DNA from: an uncultured Sphingomonadaceae bacterium
GTDB lineage: Bacteria > Pseudomonadota > Alphaproteobacteria > Sphingomonadales > Sphingomonadaceae
Assembly (NCBI GenBank): GCA_937995515.1
Contig: CALKJZ010000018.1
Coordinates: 1-64,000, forward strand
Direction of reading: 5' to 3'
Length of the DNA: 64,000 nt
Part shown: piece after piece, positions 36,881-45,737 of the stretch
Position numbering within the stretch: position 1 is the stretch's first letter
Layout: every line of letters begins with the position of its first letter
Notes under the pieces: model-generated
Seen by the model: only the letters and a program-made list of their open reading frames with translations
Database searches by the model: none
Told to the model about the DNA's origin: nothing
Translations under genes and position numbers: made by a program

Positions 36881-37216
36881 ATGGGCGACGCACTCATCCC
36901 TCTCCTTGCCGTCATCGTCCTGTTCATCGGGCTGCCGTGGCTGATCTTCCACTATGTCACGCGGTGGAAGCAGGCATCCTCGCTTACCATCGAGGACGAG
37001 AACCTGCTCGACGAGCTGCACGAGATGGCGCTCAGGCTGGAGGAGCGGATGCAGACCATCGAAAGGCTGGTCGCCGCCGACCAGGCCGAACGGCAGGACG
37101 AGCTGGCCCTGCGGCCCGTGGAATCCGGGCCCGCAGCCGCGCCGCCGGCGATCACGGATGGCGCGGTCGAGCGGCGCGACATCCGGGCCCTCCGGGCCCG
37201 CGAGCAGAGGATCTGA
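36881..37216 (+). CDS. pspB: phage shock protein B
   Basis: 111 residues. A single transmembrane helix at the start (LLAVIVLFIGLPWLIFHYV) is followed by a coiled-coil block LLDELHEMALRLEERMQTIERL, the family pattern. It signals membrane stress to PspA together with PspC. The gene is 3 bases after pspA. The C-terminal tail is about 35 residues longer than in enterics. Confidence 0.93.
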   Translation: MGDALIPLLAVIVLFIGLPWLIFHYVTRWKQASSLTIEDENLLDELHEMALRLEERMQTIERLVAADQAERQDELALRPVESGPAAAPPAITDGAVERRDIRALRAREQRI

Positions 37217-37219
37217 GCC

Positions 37220-37609
37220 ATGCCCCGCCGAACCCGATTCTATCTCGACAAGCGCAACGGCCGCCTGATGGGCGTGTGCGCCGGCATTGCCGATTATGTC
37301 GGGGTCGACCCTCTCTGGGTGCGCGTTGCGGCCGTGCTGGGCGCGTTTGCGACCGGGTGGATCCTCCTTGCCTATTTCGTCATTGGCTTCCTCGCAGCCG
37401 ACAAGCCGGCCGAACTCTACGAGCTCCTCGACCGGGATCCGGTGGAGCGGCGCTTCTGGCAGCGGGCGCGCCTCAGCCCGCGGCGCTCGATGCGCGAGCT
37501 GCGCTCCACCTTCCGCGACATCGACCGCAGGCTTGCCTCGATCGAGGCGCACTACACCAGCAGCAGCCGGCGGCTCGCCCGCGAGATCGACGCGCTTCGG
37601 CACCAGTAG
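37220..37609 (+). CDS. pspC: phage shock protein C
   Basis: 129 residues. The N-terminal PspC domain is FYLDKRNGRLMGVCAGIADYVG and VDPLWVRVAAVLGAF, with a transmembrane helix at about 40-60. The C-terminal half is charged and helical (MRELRSTFRDIDRRLASIEAH). It is an inner-membrane sensor that recruits PspA. Confidence 0.93.
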   Translation: MPRRTRFYLDKRNGRLMGVCAGIADYVGVDPLWVRVAAVLGAFATGWILLAYFVIGFLAADKPAELYELLDRDPVERRFWQRARLSPRRSMRELRSTFRDIDRRLASIEAHYTSSSRRLAREIDALRHQ

Positions 37610-37650
37610 CCCGAGCGGCAAGGGGCCTACGGGCCGGAAAGGGGGGGGAC

Positions 37651-37908
37651 ATGGGCTTCAGCATCGGCGCGCTGGTTCCGCTGCTCGCGCTTCTCATCCC
37701 GATTGTTGCCATCGTGATGATGAACTGGCGCAAGGTGCAGATGCGCCGGATGGACCTCGAGGAACGGGGCCGCATCGGGCTCGGCCGCGAAGCGGCCGAG
37801 CGCATCCGGGCGCTGGAAGAGCGCGTGCAGGTGCTCGAACGGCTCGCCACCGATCCGGCCGGGCGGCTGGAGCAGGAAATCAACCAGCTGAAGGACGACC
37901 GGCCCTGA
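37651..37908 (+). CDS. small membrane-anchored coiled-coil protein of the psp operon
   Basis: 85 residues from the ATG at 37651, with GGGGGGAC just upstream. The first 24 residues form one transmembrane helix (IGALVPLLALLIPIVAIVMM). A charged linker and a coiled coil (AERIRALEERVQVLERLATD) follow. The architecture mirrors PspB, but the sequence is different. It follows pspC by 41 bases and is presumably cotranscribed. It is not PspD or PspE by motif. Confidence 0.8.
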   Translation: MGFSIGALVPLLALLIPIVAIVMMNWRKVQMRRMDLEERGRIGLGREAAERIRALEERVQVLERLATDPAGRLEQEINQLKDDRP

Positions 37909-38026
37909 GCGGCCGCGGCTGGCCGGCGCCGGCGCGGCCTGCTTGCGGCTGCGGCGGAAAGGGTCTTTCGGCCTGCGGCTGCTCTGGGGCTTGCGCTGCG
38001 GGCGTGGCCGCTGCCACTGGGCGGCC

Positions 38027-38434
38027 ATGACGCTCGACGAGTTTCGCGCCGAATGGGATTCGGCCCTCGATCTCGAGGACCGCTACCGCGCGCTGATCGC
38101 GCTTGGCGCGGCGCTTGCGCCCATGGACCCGGCGCTCAAGACCGAGGCGACGCGCGTGCCGGGCTGTTCGGCCAATGTGTGGGTCTATCCGGTTGCCGAG
38201 GCGGGGCGGCTGCGGTTCCAGGCCGACAGCGATGCCGCCATCACCAAGGGAATCGTGGCGCTGATCGTGGCGCTTGCCGACGGCAAGTCGCCAGAGGCCG
38301 TGCTGGCAACCGACTTCGAGGGGGTGATCGGCGAGCTGGGCCTGAGGGCGCACCTCTCGTCCAACCGCACACAGGGGGTGCCCAACATGATCGCACGCGT
38401 GCGCGCGGCCGCAACGCGGCTGGCCTCGGCATGA
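38027..38434 (+). CDS. sufE: SufE cysteine-desulfurase activator
   Basis: 135 residues from the ATG at 38027. The family signature RYRALIALGAALAPM, then TRVPGCSANVWVYP, contains the sulfur-accepting Cys at about residue 51. KGIVALIVALADGKSPEAV is the second block. It takes sulfane sulfur from SufS for Fe-S assembly. The stop overlaps the next gene by ATGA. Confidence 0.94.
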   Translation: MTLDEFRAEWDSALDLEDRYRALIALGAALAPMDPALKTEATRVPGCSANVWVYPVAEAGRLRFQADSDAAITKGIVALIVALADGKSPEAVLATDFEGVIGELGLRAHLSSNRTQGVPNMIARVRAAATRLASA

Positions 38435-38901
38435 GCGGCGGGGACGCGGCACGGGGCGCGCCGCGGGATCCCGAGGCCGAGGCGCGCATGCAGCGTTTCA
38501 TCAACGGCTTCATGCAGGGTGTGCCGCACCTTGCGCTCCTTGGCATCCGCTACCGCCGGCATGGCGACATCTGGGCCGAGCTGGAGCTGCCCTATGCGCC
38601 GCAGCTCGTCGCCTACCCTGAAAGCGGGGTGATCGCCTCGGGCGCCATCTTCACGCTCATGGATTCCGCCTCCGGCTTCTCGGTGTTCGTGGCACGCGGC
38701 CGCATGGAGCCGCACGCCACGCTCGACCTCCGCTGCGACTATCTGCGCCCCGCGGCACCGGGCGCCTCGGTGATCGGGCGGGCGGAATGTTTCAAGATCA
38801 CCCGCCAGGTGGCCTTCGTGCGGGGGATTGCGCACGATGGAGACGAATCCCGCCCGGTTGCGCATGTCACCGGCACCTTCATGTTCACCGCGCCGGCATG
38901 A
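38431..38901 (+). CDS. PaaI-type hotdog thioesterase
   Basis: 156 residues, starting in the sufE stop (ATGA). It has the hotdog fold: PESGVIASGAIFTLMDSASGFSVFVA and ATLDLRCDYLRPAAPG are typical of acyl-CoA thioesterases of the PaaI/YdiI group. The usual HGG is replaced by ASG in the first block. It overlaps another thioesterase of the same fold, suggesting a heteromer or tandem duplication. Confidence 0.85.
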   Translation: MSGGDAARGAPRDPEAEARMQRFINGFMQGVPHLALLGIRYRRHGDIWAELELPYAPQLVAYPESGVIASGAIFTLMDSASGFSVFVARGRMEPHATLDLRCDYLRPAAPGASVIGRAECFKITRQVAFVRGIAHDGDESRPVAHVTGTFMFTAPA

Positions 38902-39272
38902 ACGCGCCACTTCCGCCCTATGGCGGCCTGCTCGGCCTCTGCGACGGACCCGGGGGAGAGATGCGCATGCCCTTTTCCCCCGGCCTGATCGGGGCGCCGG
39001 GCCGGCTGCATGGCGGTGCCATCGCAGGCCTTCTCGAGCTCGTCGCACACCGGACGGTGCTCGAGGCCATAGGCGCCGGGGTGCAGCTCAAGCCGATCAA
39101 TGTCACGGTCGATTTCCTGCGCGAGGGCCGGCTCGAGGATGTGATGGCCGCAGCCACCATCCTGCGCCTCGGCCGCAGGGTGGCCAATGTCCGTGCCGAG
39201 GCGTGGCAGGCGGACCGGGCGCGCCCAATCGCCGCGGCCCGGCTCAACATCCTCGTGGTGCGGCCGGCCTAG
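38898..39272 (+). CDS. PaaI-type hotdog thioesterase, second copy
   Basis: 124 residues, overlapping the previous stop by ATGA. The hotdog signature GRLHGGAIAGLLELVAHRTV contains the HGG motif missing from the first copy. INVTVDFLREGRLEDV and NVRAEAWQ follow. The two genes may make a mixed oligomer with one active-site type. Substrate unknown. Confidence 0.85.
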   Translation: MNAPLPPYGGLLGLCDGPGGEMRMPFSPGLIGAPGRLHGGAIAGLLELVAHRTVLEAIGAGVQLKPINVTVDFLREGRLEDVMAAATILRLGRRVANVRAEAWQADRARPIAAARLNILVVRPA

Positions 39273-39302
39273 CCGGCAGGCTGGCTTGCCGCAGGCACGG
39301 CG

Positions 39303-39320
39303 CTGTCATATTTCTGTCAT
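39303..39320 (+). promoter_or_regulatory. Pho box (PhoB site)
   Basis: CTGTCAT-ATTT-CTGTCAT is a perfect PhoB half-site repeat, 11 bases apart. It ends exactly at the ATG of the CYTH-CHAD gene. Confidence 0.75.
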
Positions 39321-40886
39321 ATGACCGACCGATCACGCGCCGGGCACGCGGAAATCGAGCTGAAGCTGAGGCTCCGGCCGGCCGACATGCGGCGGCTGGA
39401 GGACAGGCTTGCGCGGATCGCCCTGCGCGCCGCGCCGGGGCGGCGCGTGCGCACCACCTATTACGACACGCCGGATCTGCGCCTGCATGCGGCAGGCCTT
39501 GCGCTGCGCACCCGCGCGGATGGCAAGGCGCGGCTGATTTCGGTGAAGGCCGACCGGTTGCAGCAGGGCGGGCTGCAGACGGCAACCGAGTTCGAGGCGC
39601 CCCTGGGCGGCCGGCAGCCCACGCCCCATGCCATCGCCGATCCCGGTCTGCGGGCGCGGGTTGCCGCAGCGCTCGCCGGGGCGCGGCCCGCCGCCCTCTT
39701 CCACACCGATGTCGAGCGGCGCTCCTTCCTTGTGGCCGGGCAGCATGGCGTGGTGGACGTGGCGCTCGACCGCGGGCGGATCCGCAGCGGCGCGCGGTCG
39801 GAGCCAGTCTGCGAGGCCGAGTTCGAGCTCGTCGCCGGTGCGCCAGACGCCGTGTTCGATGTGGCCGCCGGGCTCTTGCGCGCCATGCCCGCCGAGCCTT
39901 GCCAGCCGAGCAAGGCCGACCGGGGGCTGGCGCTGTGGCGGGAGGGCAGGGGCCTTGCCCGCCCCGCGGGGCCGGGCGCGGTCTCGTTCGAGACCGCTCC
40001 GGCGGCTGCGGCCCACTGGCTTTCCGCCTGTGTGCATGCGGTTGGCGTGCATCTCTTCCAGACGCTGACCGACGCTTCGCCCGAGGGACCGCACCAGCTC
40101 CGGGTATGGCTGCGTCGCCTGCGTGCCGCCATCTGGCTGTTCCGGCCGCTCATCGACCGCAAGGTTGCGCGGGATCTTGCTTCGTGCGCGCGCGACATGG
40201 GCCGGATCGTGGGCCCGCTGCGCGATGCCGACGTGCTCGTCGGCGGCCTTCTCGTGCCGGCAGCGCGCGCGGCGGACCCGGAGCTCGCCGGGGCCCTCGA
40301 GGCCGTGCACCGGCGCACGCGCAGCCGAATCCGCCGGGAGCTTCGGGCGATGGGCGCGACCGCCACGCTGCTCAGGATGCACCGGCTGGCAGCGCTCGGC
40401 GGGTGGCAGCGCGGCGGCCGCCGCGCGCGCGATGCCGCCGCCGGATCGTCCGAGGCGCTCACCGCGCCCCGGCTTGCCCGGCTGTGGCGCTCCGTCCGCA
40501 CCATGGGAGACCGGCTGGCCGGCCTTTCGCCCGAGGCGCGCCACGAGCTCAGGAAAGCCATCAAGAAACTGCGCTATGCAATTGAAATAACCAATCCTTC
40601 CGACACGCAGAAGCGGTTTGTTTCAGCGCTCCGGAAGCTGCAGGATGCGCTCGGCGCGCTGAACGACCAGGCCGTGCTTCGAAGCTATGCCCCCGACCTC
40701 GGCGACCCGGCGCTCACCCTGCGGCTGGAACGGCTGGTCGCCGATCTTCCCGGCGAAAGCCGCAACCGTGGCGATCTCGCCATGGGCCGCGCCTGCCGGC
40801 ACTGGCAGGCGCTTGTCAGTCTTCCGCTGCCGTGGGAGGCGGCATCGCCCGCACCGCCGCCACGGCTGGCGGCACCGAATCGGTGA
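39321..40886 (+). CDS. CYTH-CHAD domain protein, likely inorganic triphosphatase
   Basis: 521 residues. The N-terminal CYTH domain begins with HAEIELKLRL (ExExK phosphate-binding motif), then YYDTPDLRLHAAGLALRTR and ERRSFLV, and ends near residue 215. A C-terminal CHAD helical domain (about 235-500) has VHAVGVHLF, HQLRVWLRRLRAAIWLFRP and HELRKAIKKLRYAIEI, typical polyphosphate-binding His/Lys/Arg pairs. CYTH-CHAD proteins hydrolyse triphosphate or bind polyphosphate. A Pho box abuts the start codon. The 3' end overlaps glpQ (opposite strand) by 71 bases. Confidence 0.9.
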   Translation: MTDRSRAGHAEIELKLRLRPADMRRLEDRLARIALRAAPGRRVRTTYYDTPDLRLHAAGLALRTRADGKARLISVKADRLQQGGLQTATEFEAPLGGRQPTPHAIADPGLRARVAAALAGARPAALFHTDVERRSFLVAGQHGVVDVALDRGRIRSGARSEPVCEAEFELVAGAPDAVFDVAAGLLRAMPAEPCQPSKADRGLALWREGRGLARPAGPGAVSFETAPAAAAHWLSACVHAVGVHLFQTLTDASPEGPHQLRVWLRRLRAAIWLFRPLIDRKVARDLASCARDMGRIVGPLRDADVLVGGLLVPAARAADPELAGALEAVHRRTRSRIRRELRAMGATATLLRMHRLAALGGWQRGGRRARDAAAGSSEALTAPRLARLWRSVRTMGDRLAGLSPEARHELRKAIKKLRYAIEITNPSDTQKRFVSALRKLQDALGALNDQAVLRSYAPDLGDPALTLRLERLVADLPGESRNRGDLAMGRACRHWQALVSLPLPWEAASPAPPPRLAAPNR

Positions 40887-41907
40887 ACAGGCCGGTGATG
40901 CCGGCGGCGAGAAAGGCCGCGATTTCGCCTTCTGCGTCGCCGCGCTCGGCCGGGCTGTCGCCGCGCCGCAGGTCGGCCGGCAGGAAAAAATTCTCCGGCC
41001 GGAACGTCCAGACATGGACTTCGAGCCCCTCGGCGCGGGCCATGGCGACAAGGCAGGTCGGCTCGCCCAGCCGTCCATCGGGGCCGGTTGGCACCACGAG
41101 CGGCTTCTGCACCCCGATGCCGGCGGCATAGCCGGCAATCCTGCGCAGCCCCTCGGGCGTGATCATCTCGCCATAGCTGAGCCCGGGCCGGTCGAACGGG
41201 CCGCCGGCTGCGGCAATCAGCTGGACGAGGCGCAGTCCGGTCATGCCCCTCAGCCGTTCGAGGTTTCCCACCTCGAAGCTCTGCACGAACACGGGATCCT
41301 CGGCGCGGCCGTAGCCGTGGCGGGCAAGGGTTGCCACCAGCGGCTCTTCGAGCGGCAGCCCGAGCGCGCGGAAATAGGTTGGATGCTTGGTTTCGGGGTA
41401 GATGCCGATGCGCCGGCCGCGCCGTGCTTCCTCCGCCTTCACCAGGGCGATGATCTCGTCGAGCGTGGGGATCGTCTCGCGGCCGTCGTGCGCGGCATTG
41501 GCCGGGCGCAGCTCGGGGATGCGCTCGCGCGCGCGGAGCGTCTTCAGCTCGGCGAGCGTGAAATCCTCGGTGAACCAGCCGGTGACGGACTGCCCGTCGA
41601 TGGTCTTGGTCGTGCGGCGGCCGGCGAACTCCGGTCGCTCGGCGACATCGGTGGTCTCGCCGATCTCGTTCTCGTGCCGAGCGACCAGCACGCCGTCGCG
41701 CGTGATGACGAGATCGGGCTCCACATAGTCTGCGCCCTGTTCGATCGCCAGCGCATAGGCGCCGAGCGTGTGCTCCGGCCGGTCGGCCGAGGCCCCGCGA
41801 TGGGCGATGACGATGGGGCCGGGGGCGAGGCTTTCGGCCGTCACGGGCAGGGCGCCTGCCGCGGCGACCGCCGCAACCAGGCTCGCAAGGGCGGAACGGA
41901 TGTGCAC
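40816..41907 (-). CDS. glpQ: periplasmic glycerophosphodiester phosphodiesterase
   Basis: 363 residues from the GTG at 41907. A signal peptide ends ALPVTAES. GDPD motifs are VIAHRGASADRPEHTLGAY, ADYVEPDLVITRDGVLVARH and IGIYPETKHP, providing the catalytic His pair and metal Glu/Asp. It hydrolyses glycerophosphodiesters to glycerol-3-phosphate. It is convergent with the CYTH-CHAD gene; both belong to phosphate metabolism. Confidence 0.93.
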   Translation of the reverse strand: MHIRSALASLVAAVAAAGALPVTAESLAPGPIVIAHRGASADRPEHTLGAYALAIEQGADYVEPDLVITRDGVLVARHENEIGETTDVAERPEFAGRRTTKTIDGQSVTGWFTEDFTLAELKTLRARERIPELRPANAAHDGRETIPTLDEIIALVKAEEARRGRRIGIYPETKHPTYFRALGLPLEEPLVATLARHGYGRAEDPVFVQSFEVGNLERLRGMTGLRLVQLIAAAGGPFDRPGLSYGEMITPEGLRRIAGYAAGIGVQKPLVVPTGPDGRLGEPTCLVAMARAEGLEVHVWTFRPENFFLPADLRRGDSPAERGDAEGEIAAFLAAGITGLFTDSVPPAVAAVRAMPPPTAAED

Positions 41908-41943
41908 CGCCTCTGCGTGCCGCCCGGATGTTGCCGTTTCGTG

Positions 41944-42637
41944 TCAGTCACGGTTGGTTTCCACGATCGCGCGCGCGGCCTCGGCGAGCCGTTCCGGCCC
42001 CGCTTCACCTTCGCGCGGCATTGCGCGGACCTCATGGGGCACACCGATCCCGCGTTGCACCGCGGGCCGTGCGGCGATCGCGTGCTGCCAGCCTGCGAGA
42101 TGTGAAAAAAGGCCCGGGATCGACCCCGGACCAGCGCGCCGTCCGGGCCCAGCACCAGTTCGCCAGGTCGGCGATGGAATGGCTGTCGGCCAGTCATTCA
42201 CGGTCGGCAAGGTGCCGGTTGAGCACGCCCAACAGGCAGCGCACCTCGCCCCGGAACCGGTCGAGGACCGCTGGGGTCCTTTCGGACCCGCAGCGGCAGA
42301 AGACGTTCGCCTGGCCCATCATCGGGCCGATCCCGCCCGTCTCGAACATCAGCCACCGCAGAACCCTGCTTTGGCCGCGCGCGCCGGTCGGCAGGAAGCG
42401 GCCGGTCTTTTCGGCAAGGTGGATGAGGATCGCGCCGGATTCGAAGACGGCAAGGCCATCATCCTCGATCGCCGGATCCGGCCGTTGGGGGACATCTTCA
42501 GGAACCGGTCCTGCTTCTGTTCGCCGGCGGCAAGGTCGATCGCGCGCACTTCGTGGGGCAGCGCCATTTCCTCGAGCGCCACCGACACCTTGCAGCCGTT
42601 CCGCGTGGCAGCGGTATCGAGCCTGATCAGGGGGCAT
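41944..42637 (-). pseudogene. broken YfcG-type glutathione S-transferase
   Basis: The minus strand encodes a GST split over frames: LIRLDTAATRNGCKVSVALEE and FLKMSPNGRI, then DDGLAVFESGAILIHLAEKT and LMFETGGIGPMMGQANVF, then HSIADLANWCW after a stop, then HAIAARPAVQRG. Lesions seen: an extra C in the C run after the ATG, a missing C after GGATC, TGG to TGA after LADRE, and a further shift near the C-terminus. The intact ancestor would be a Ure2/YfcG-like disulfide reductase. Confidence 0.8.
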
Positions 42638-42765
42638 CTCCTCGGCACGGCTGTTGCGGGAATATCGCACCGGGGCCGCGACATCTTCCACACTGGCGCC
42701 ATTCATGGCCTTTTCCGGCGGCCGGCGCTACGCCCGGCGCGCAAGGGTGGAGGAAGGCGCCGCGC

Positions 42766-43614
42766 ATGATTCCCGTGGTTCCGCTGGTGGTGGCCGGGGC
42801 GGCCGCTGCAGCCGGCTATCTCACCGGGCAGCGGCGTTGGAACGCCCGCCGCCAGGCGCTGCTCGAGCGGCTGGAGGGTGCGCGGCAGGCCATCGCGCCG
42901 GCTTTGGTGGACGAGGCGCGGCGCGCAGGGCTGCCAGCCCCGGTGCGGGCCTTCCTCGCCGAGGCGGTGCCGGAGGGCAGCCGCATGATCGCGGGTGTCG
43001 AGATGGCGCACGAGGGTGAGTTCGACAGTGCCGCCACCGGCAAGCCGCGCTGGGGGGCGTTCACCTCGCGGCAGACGGTGGTGACATGCCGGCCCGGCTT
43101 CCTCTGGGAGGCGCGGATCGCCGGCCCGGCGCGGCTGAAGATCGCGGTGCACGACGCCTATGTGGCCGGAGAGGGCATCCTCGAGGCCGCGATCGGCGGG
43201 GCGATCACGCTCGTGCGCCAGCAGGATTCGGCCGATCTCGCGCGCGGTGAGCTGATGCGCTTCCTCGCCGAATCGCCCCTCTATCCCACCGTGCTGCTGC
43301 CGGGCGAAGGCGTGCGCTGGGTGGCCGGCGGCGCGCGTTCGGCGATTGCAACCCTGACCGACGGCAATGTCCGCACGTCGCTGCAGTTCCGCTTCGGTGC
43401 CGACGGCCTCGTGGAAAGCGTCTATGCCGATGCGCGCGCCCGCCTCCAGGGCAAGGCCGTGCAGCACATGCCCTGGGAGGGGCGCTGGAGCCGCTGGGAG
43501 TCGCGCGGCGGCTATCTCGTGCCGCTCGAGGGCGAGGTCGCCTGGCTCCTGCCCGAGGGCCGGCGGCCCTACTGGCGCGGCAAGCTCACCGACATCCGCT
43601 TCGTGCCGGCCTGA
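42766..43614 (+). CDS. DUF6544-like protein
   Basis: 282 residues from the ATG at 42766. One N-terminal hydrophobic helix (VPLVVAGAAAAAGYL) is a membrane anchor or signal. The rest, AHEGEFDSA, WGAFTSRQTVVTCRPGFLWEAR, GELMRFLAESPLYP and MPWEGRWSRWESRGGYLVPLEGEVAW, matches a family of beta-rich proteins listed as DUF6544/DUF6920. Function unknown. It is not linked to the neighbours by overlap. Confidence 0.75.
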   Translation: MIPVVPLVVAGAAAAAGYLTGQRRWNARRQALLERLEGARQAIAPALVDEARRAGLPAPVRAFLAEAVPEGSRMIAGVEMAHEGEFDSAATGKPRWGAFTSRQTVVTCRPGFLWEARIAGPARLKIAVHDAYVAGEGILEAAIGGAITLVRQQDSADLARGELMRFLAESPLYPTVLLPGEGVRWVAGGARSAIATLTDGNVRTSLQFRFGADGLVESVYADARARLQGKAVQHMPWEGRWSRWESRGGYLVPLEGEVAWLLPEGRRPYWRGKLTDIRFVPA

Positions 43615-43632
43615 GAGACGCGTGCCGGCCGG

Positions 43633-43732
43633 GCAACCTCGGCACCCGCGCGGGCGCTGGACCGCAGCGGAGAGCCCGACGCCAGGCTCCCTCGCAACCC
43701 AAGCTCCCTCGCAACCTCGGCACCTGCGCGGG
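43633..43732. repeat. short direct repeats between DUF6544 gene and uvrC
   Basis: GCAACCTCGGCACC then an 8-base GCGCGGG-like tail occurs at 43633-43654 and 43711-43732. GCTCCCTCGCAACC occurs twice in between. Possibly a degraded intergenic repeat. Confidence 0.5.
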
Positions 43733-43789
43733 GGCCGATCCTGCGCCGGACGCGGTTCCGGCCGTGCGGCAGCCGCATGGTCTTCGGGC

Positions 43790-45718
43790 TCAGCGCACCG
43801 GGTGGAAATGCGCGTGGATCGCCTCGGCGGTCGCACGGCTGATGCCCGGTGCCTTCAGCAGATCCTCGAGGCTTGCAGCCCGCACCGCGCGGGCGGTGCC
43901 GAAATGCATGAGGAGCGCCTTCTTGCGCGCCGGGCCGATGCCGGGCACCTCGTCGAGCGAGGAGGCAACGGCTGCGCGCGCGCGCTTCTGGCGGTGCGCG
44001 CCAATGGCAAAGCGGTGCGCCTCGTCGCGCAGGCGCTGGAGGAAGAAGAGCAGCGGGTCGTTGGGCGGCAGCGTGTGCTCGCGCCCGTCGGGCAGGTGCA
44101 GCACCTCGCGCCCGGCGTTGCGATCCGGCCCCTTGGCGATGCCGAGCACGGCCATATCCTCCAAGCCCAGTGCTTCCAGCACGGCCCGTGCTGCCGAGAC
44201 CTGCCCCCTGCCGCCATCGATCAGCAGCAGGTCCGGCCAGTCCTCGCCGTCGGATGCGCCCGGTCCGGCCCCGTCGATCAGCCGCTGGAACCTCCGGGTC
44301 AGCATTTCGCGCATCATGGCGAAATCGTCTCCAGGGCGGAAATCGCCCTTGCGGTTGAACTTGCGGTAGCCGGCCTTCACGAAGCCGCCGCTGTCGGCCA
44401 CCACCATCGCACCCAGCATGTTGCTGCCCTGGATGTGGCTGTTGTCGTAGATCTCGATCCGCCGCGGAGGCTGTTCGAGGCCGAGGAGCTCGCCGAGCGC
44501 GGCGAGCTGCCGGGCCTGGGTGCCGGTCACGGCGAGGCGCCGGTCGATGGCCTCGGCGGCGTTGCGGCTGGCCTGGTCGACGAGCCGCCGGAGCTGCCCG
44601 CGCTGCGGCGTGCGCAGCTCCACAGCGCGGCCGGCGCGCGTGGCGAGCGCCTCGGCAAGGGTCCCGGCCTCTTCGAGGGTGCGGTCGAGGAGCAGCAGCC
44701 GCGGCGGCGGCAGGTCGGCATAGAACTGGCCGAGGAAGGCCGTGAGCACCTGCGCCTCCTCCACCTCGCCGGCGTGGGCGGGAAACAGCGCGCGGTGGCC
44801 CCAGTTCTGGCCCTGCCGGATGAAGAACACCTGGATGCAGGTGAGGCCCTCGCGCCGCGCCAACGCGATCACGTCGGCATCGAGCCTCGTGTCGCCGGCA
44901 TGGATGGCCTGGGTGCCCTGGATGAAGGTGAGGGCGCGAAGCCGGTCGCGGAACACGGCCGCCAGCTCATAATCCTGCGCGGCGGCAGCGGCCTGCATGG
45001 CCGATGCAAGCTTGCGCTGCACCGCCTGCGAACGGCCGGAGAGAAAGGCCTTCGCGTCGGAGACGAGCTCGGCATAGCCGGCCGGGTCGATCCGCCCGAC
45101 GCACGGCGCCGAGCAGCGCCGGATCTGGAAGAGGAGGCACGGCCGGGTGCGGTTGGCAAAGAAGCTGTCGGTGCAGGAGCGCAGCAGGAAGAGCTTCTGC
45201 AGCGCCGTGAGCGTGCGGGTGACGGAGCCGGCGCTTGCAAACGGGCCGTAATAGGTGGTCTTCGCCCGCTTGGCCCCACGGTGCTTGGCAAGCCGCGGAA
45301 ACGGGTGCCCCTCGTCAAGCGCGATGAAGGGAAAGCTCTTGTCGTCGCGTAGCAGCACGTTGAACGGCGGGCGGAACCGCTTGATGAGCTGCGCCTCGAG
45401 GAGCAGCGCCTCGGCCTCCGAGCCGGTGACCACCACCTCCATGCTGCGGGTCTGGGCGACCATGCGCTGCAGCCGGCGCGGCAGGCGCAGGCCGGCCGTG
45501 TAGCTTGCCACCCGCGCCTTCAGGTTGCGCGCCTTGCCGACATAGAGCACGGCGCCGGCCTCGTCGATCATGCGGTAGACGCCGGGGCTGGAGCTGAGCG
45601 TGCGCAGCGTCTCGCGGATCGCCTCCGTCCCTGCGGCGAGATCCGGCCGGCCGCGCCTGACCGTATCGGCCGCGCTTTCCTCGAGAAACCGGGTGGGGCT
45701 GGTGGGCGTTTCTGCCAT
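43790..45718 (-). CDS. uvrC: UvrC excinuclease subunit
   Basis: 642 residues. The N-terminal GIY-YIG nuclease (PGVYRMIDEAGAVLYVGKARNL) makes the 3' cut. A Cys-rich stretch RPCLLFQIRRCSAPC, a UVR helix (AAAQDYELAAVFRDRLRAL), the RNase H-like 5' nuclease (IEIYDNSHIQG, LLLIDGGRGQVSAA) and a C-terminal helix-hairpin-helix pair (VPGIGPARKKALL, APGISRATAEAI) follow. Works with UvrAB in nucleotide excision repair. It lies 19 bases after motB on the same strand. Confidence 0.97.
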   Translation of the reverse strand: MAETPTSPTRFLEESAADTVRRGRPDLAAGTEAIRETLRTLSSSPGVYRMIDEAGAVLYVGKARNLKARVASYTAGLRLPRRLQRMVAQTRSMEVVVTGSEAEALLLEAQLIKRFRPPFNVLLRDDKSFPFIALDEGHPFPRLAKHRGAKRAKTTYYGPFASAGSVTRTLTALQKLFLLRSCTDSFFANRTRPCLLFQIRRCSAPCVGRIDPAGYAELVSDAKAFLSGRSQAVQRKLASAMQAAAAAQDYELAAVFRDRLRALTFIQGTQAIHAGDTRLDADVIALARREGLTCIQVFFIRQGQNWGHRALFPAHAGEVEEAQVLTAFLGQFYADLPPPRLLLLDRTLEEAGTLAEALATRAGRAVELRTPQRGQLRRLVDQASRNAAEAIDRRLAVTGTQARQLAALGELLGLEQPPRRIEIYDNSHIQGSNMLGAMVVADSGGFVKAGYRKFNRKGDFRPGDDFAMMREMLTRRFQRLIDGAGPGASDGEDWPDLLLIDGGRGQVSAARAVLEALGLEDMAVLGIAKGPDRNAGREVLHLPDGREHTLPPNDPLLFFLQRLRDEAHRFAIGAHRQKRARAAVASSLDEVPGIGPARKKALLMHFGTARAVRAASLEDLLKAPGISRATAEAIHAHFHPVR

Positions 45719-45737
45719 CGCCCCCGAAATAGGGCCT

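Noticed and set aside
43633..43732. Short repeats as a CRISPR array
   Set aside because: Only two copies, no regular spacers and no cas gene anywhere in the window.
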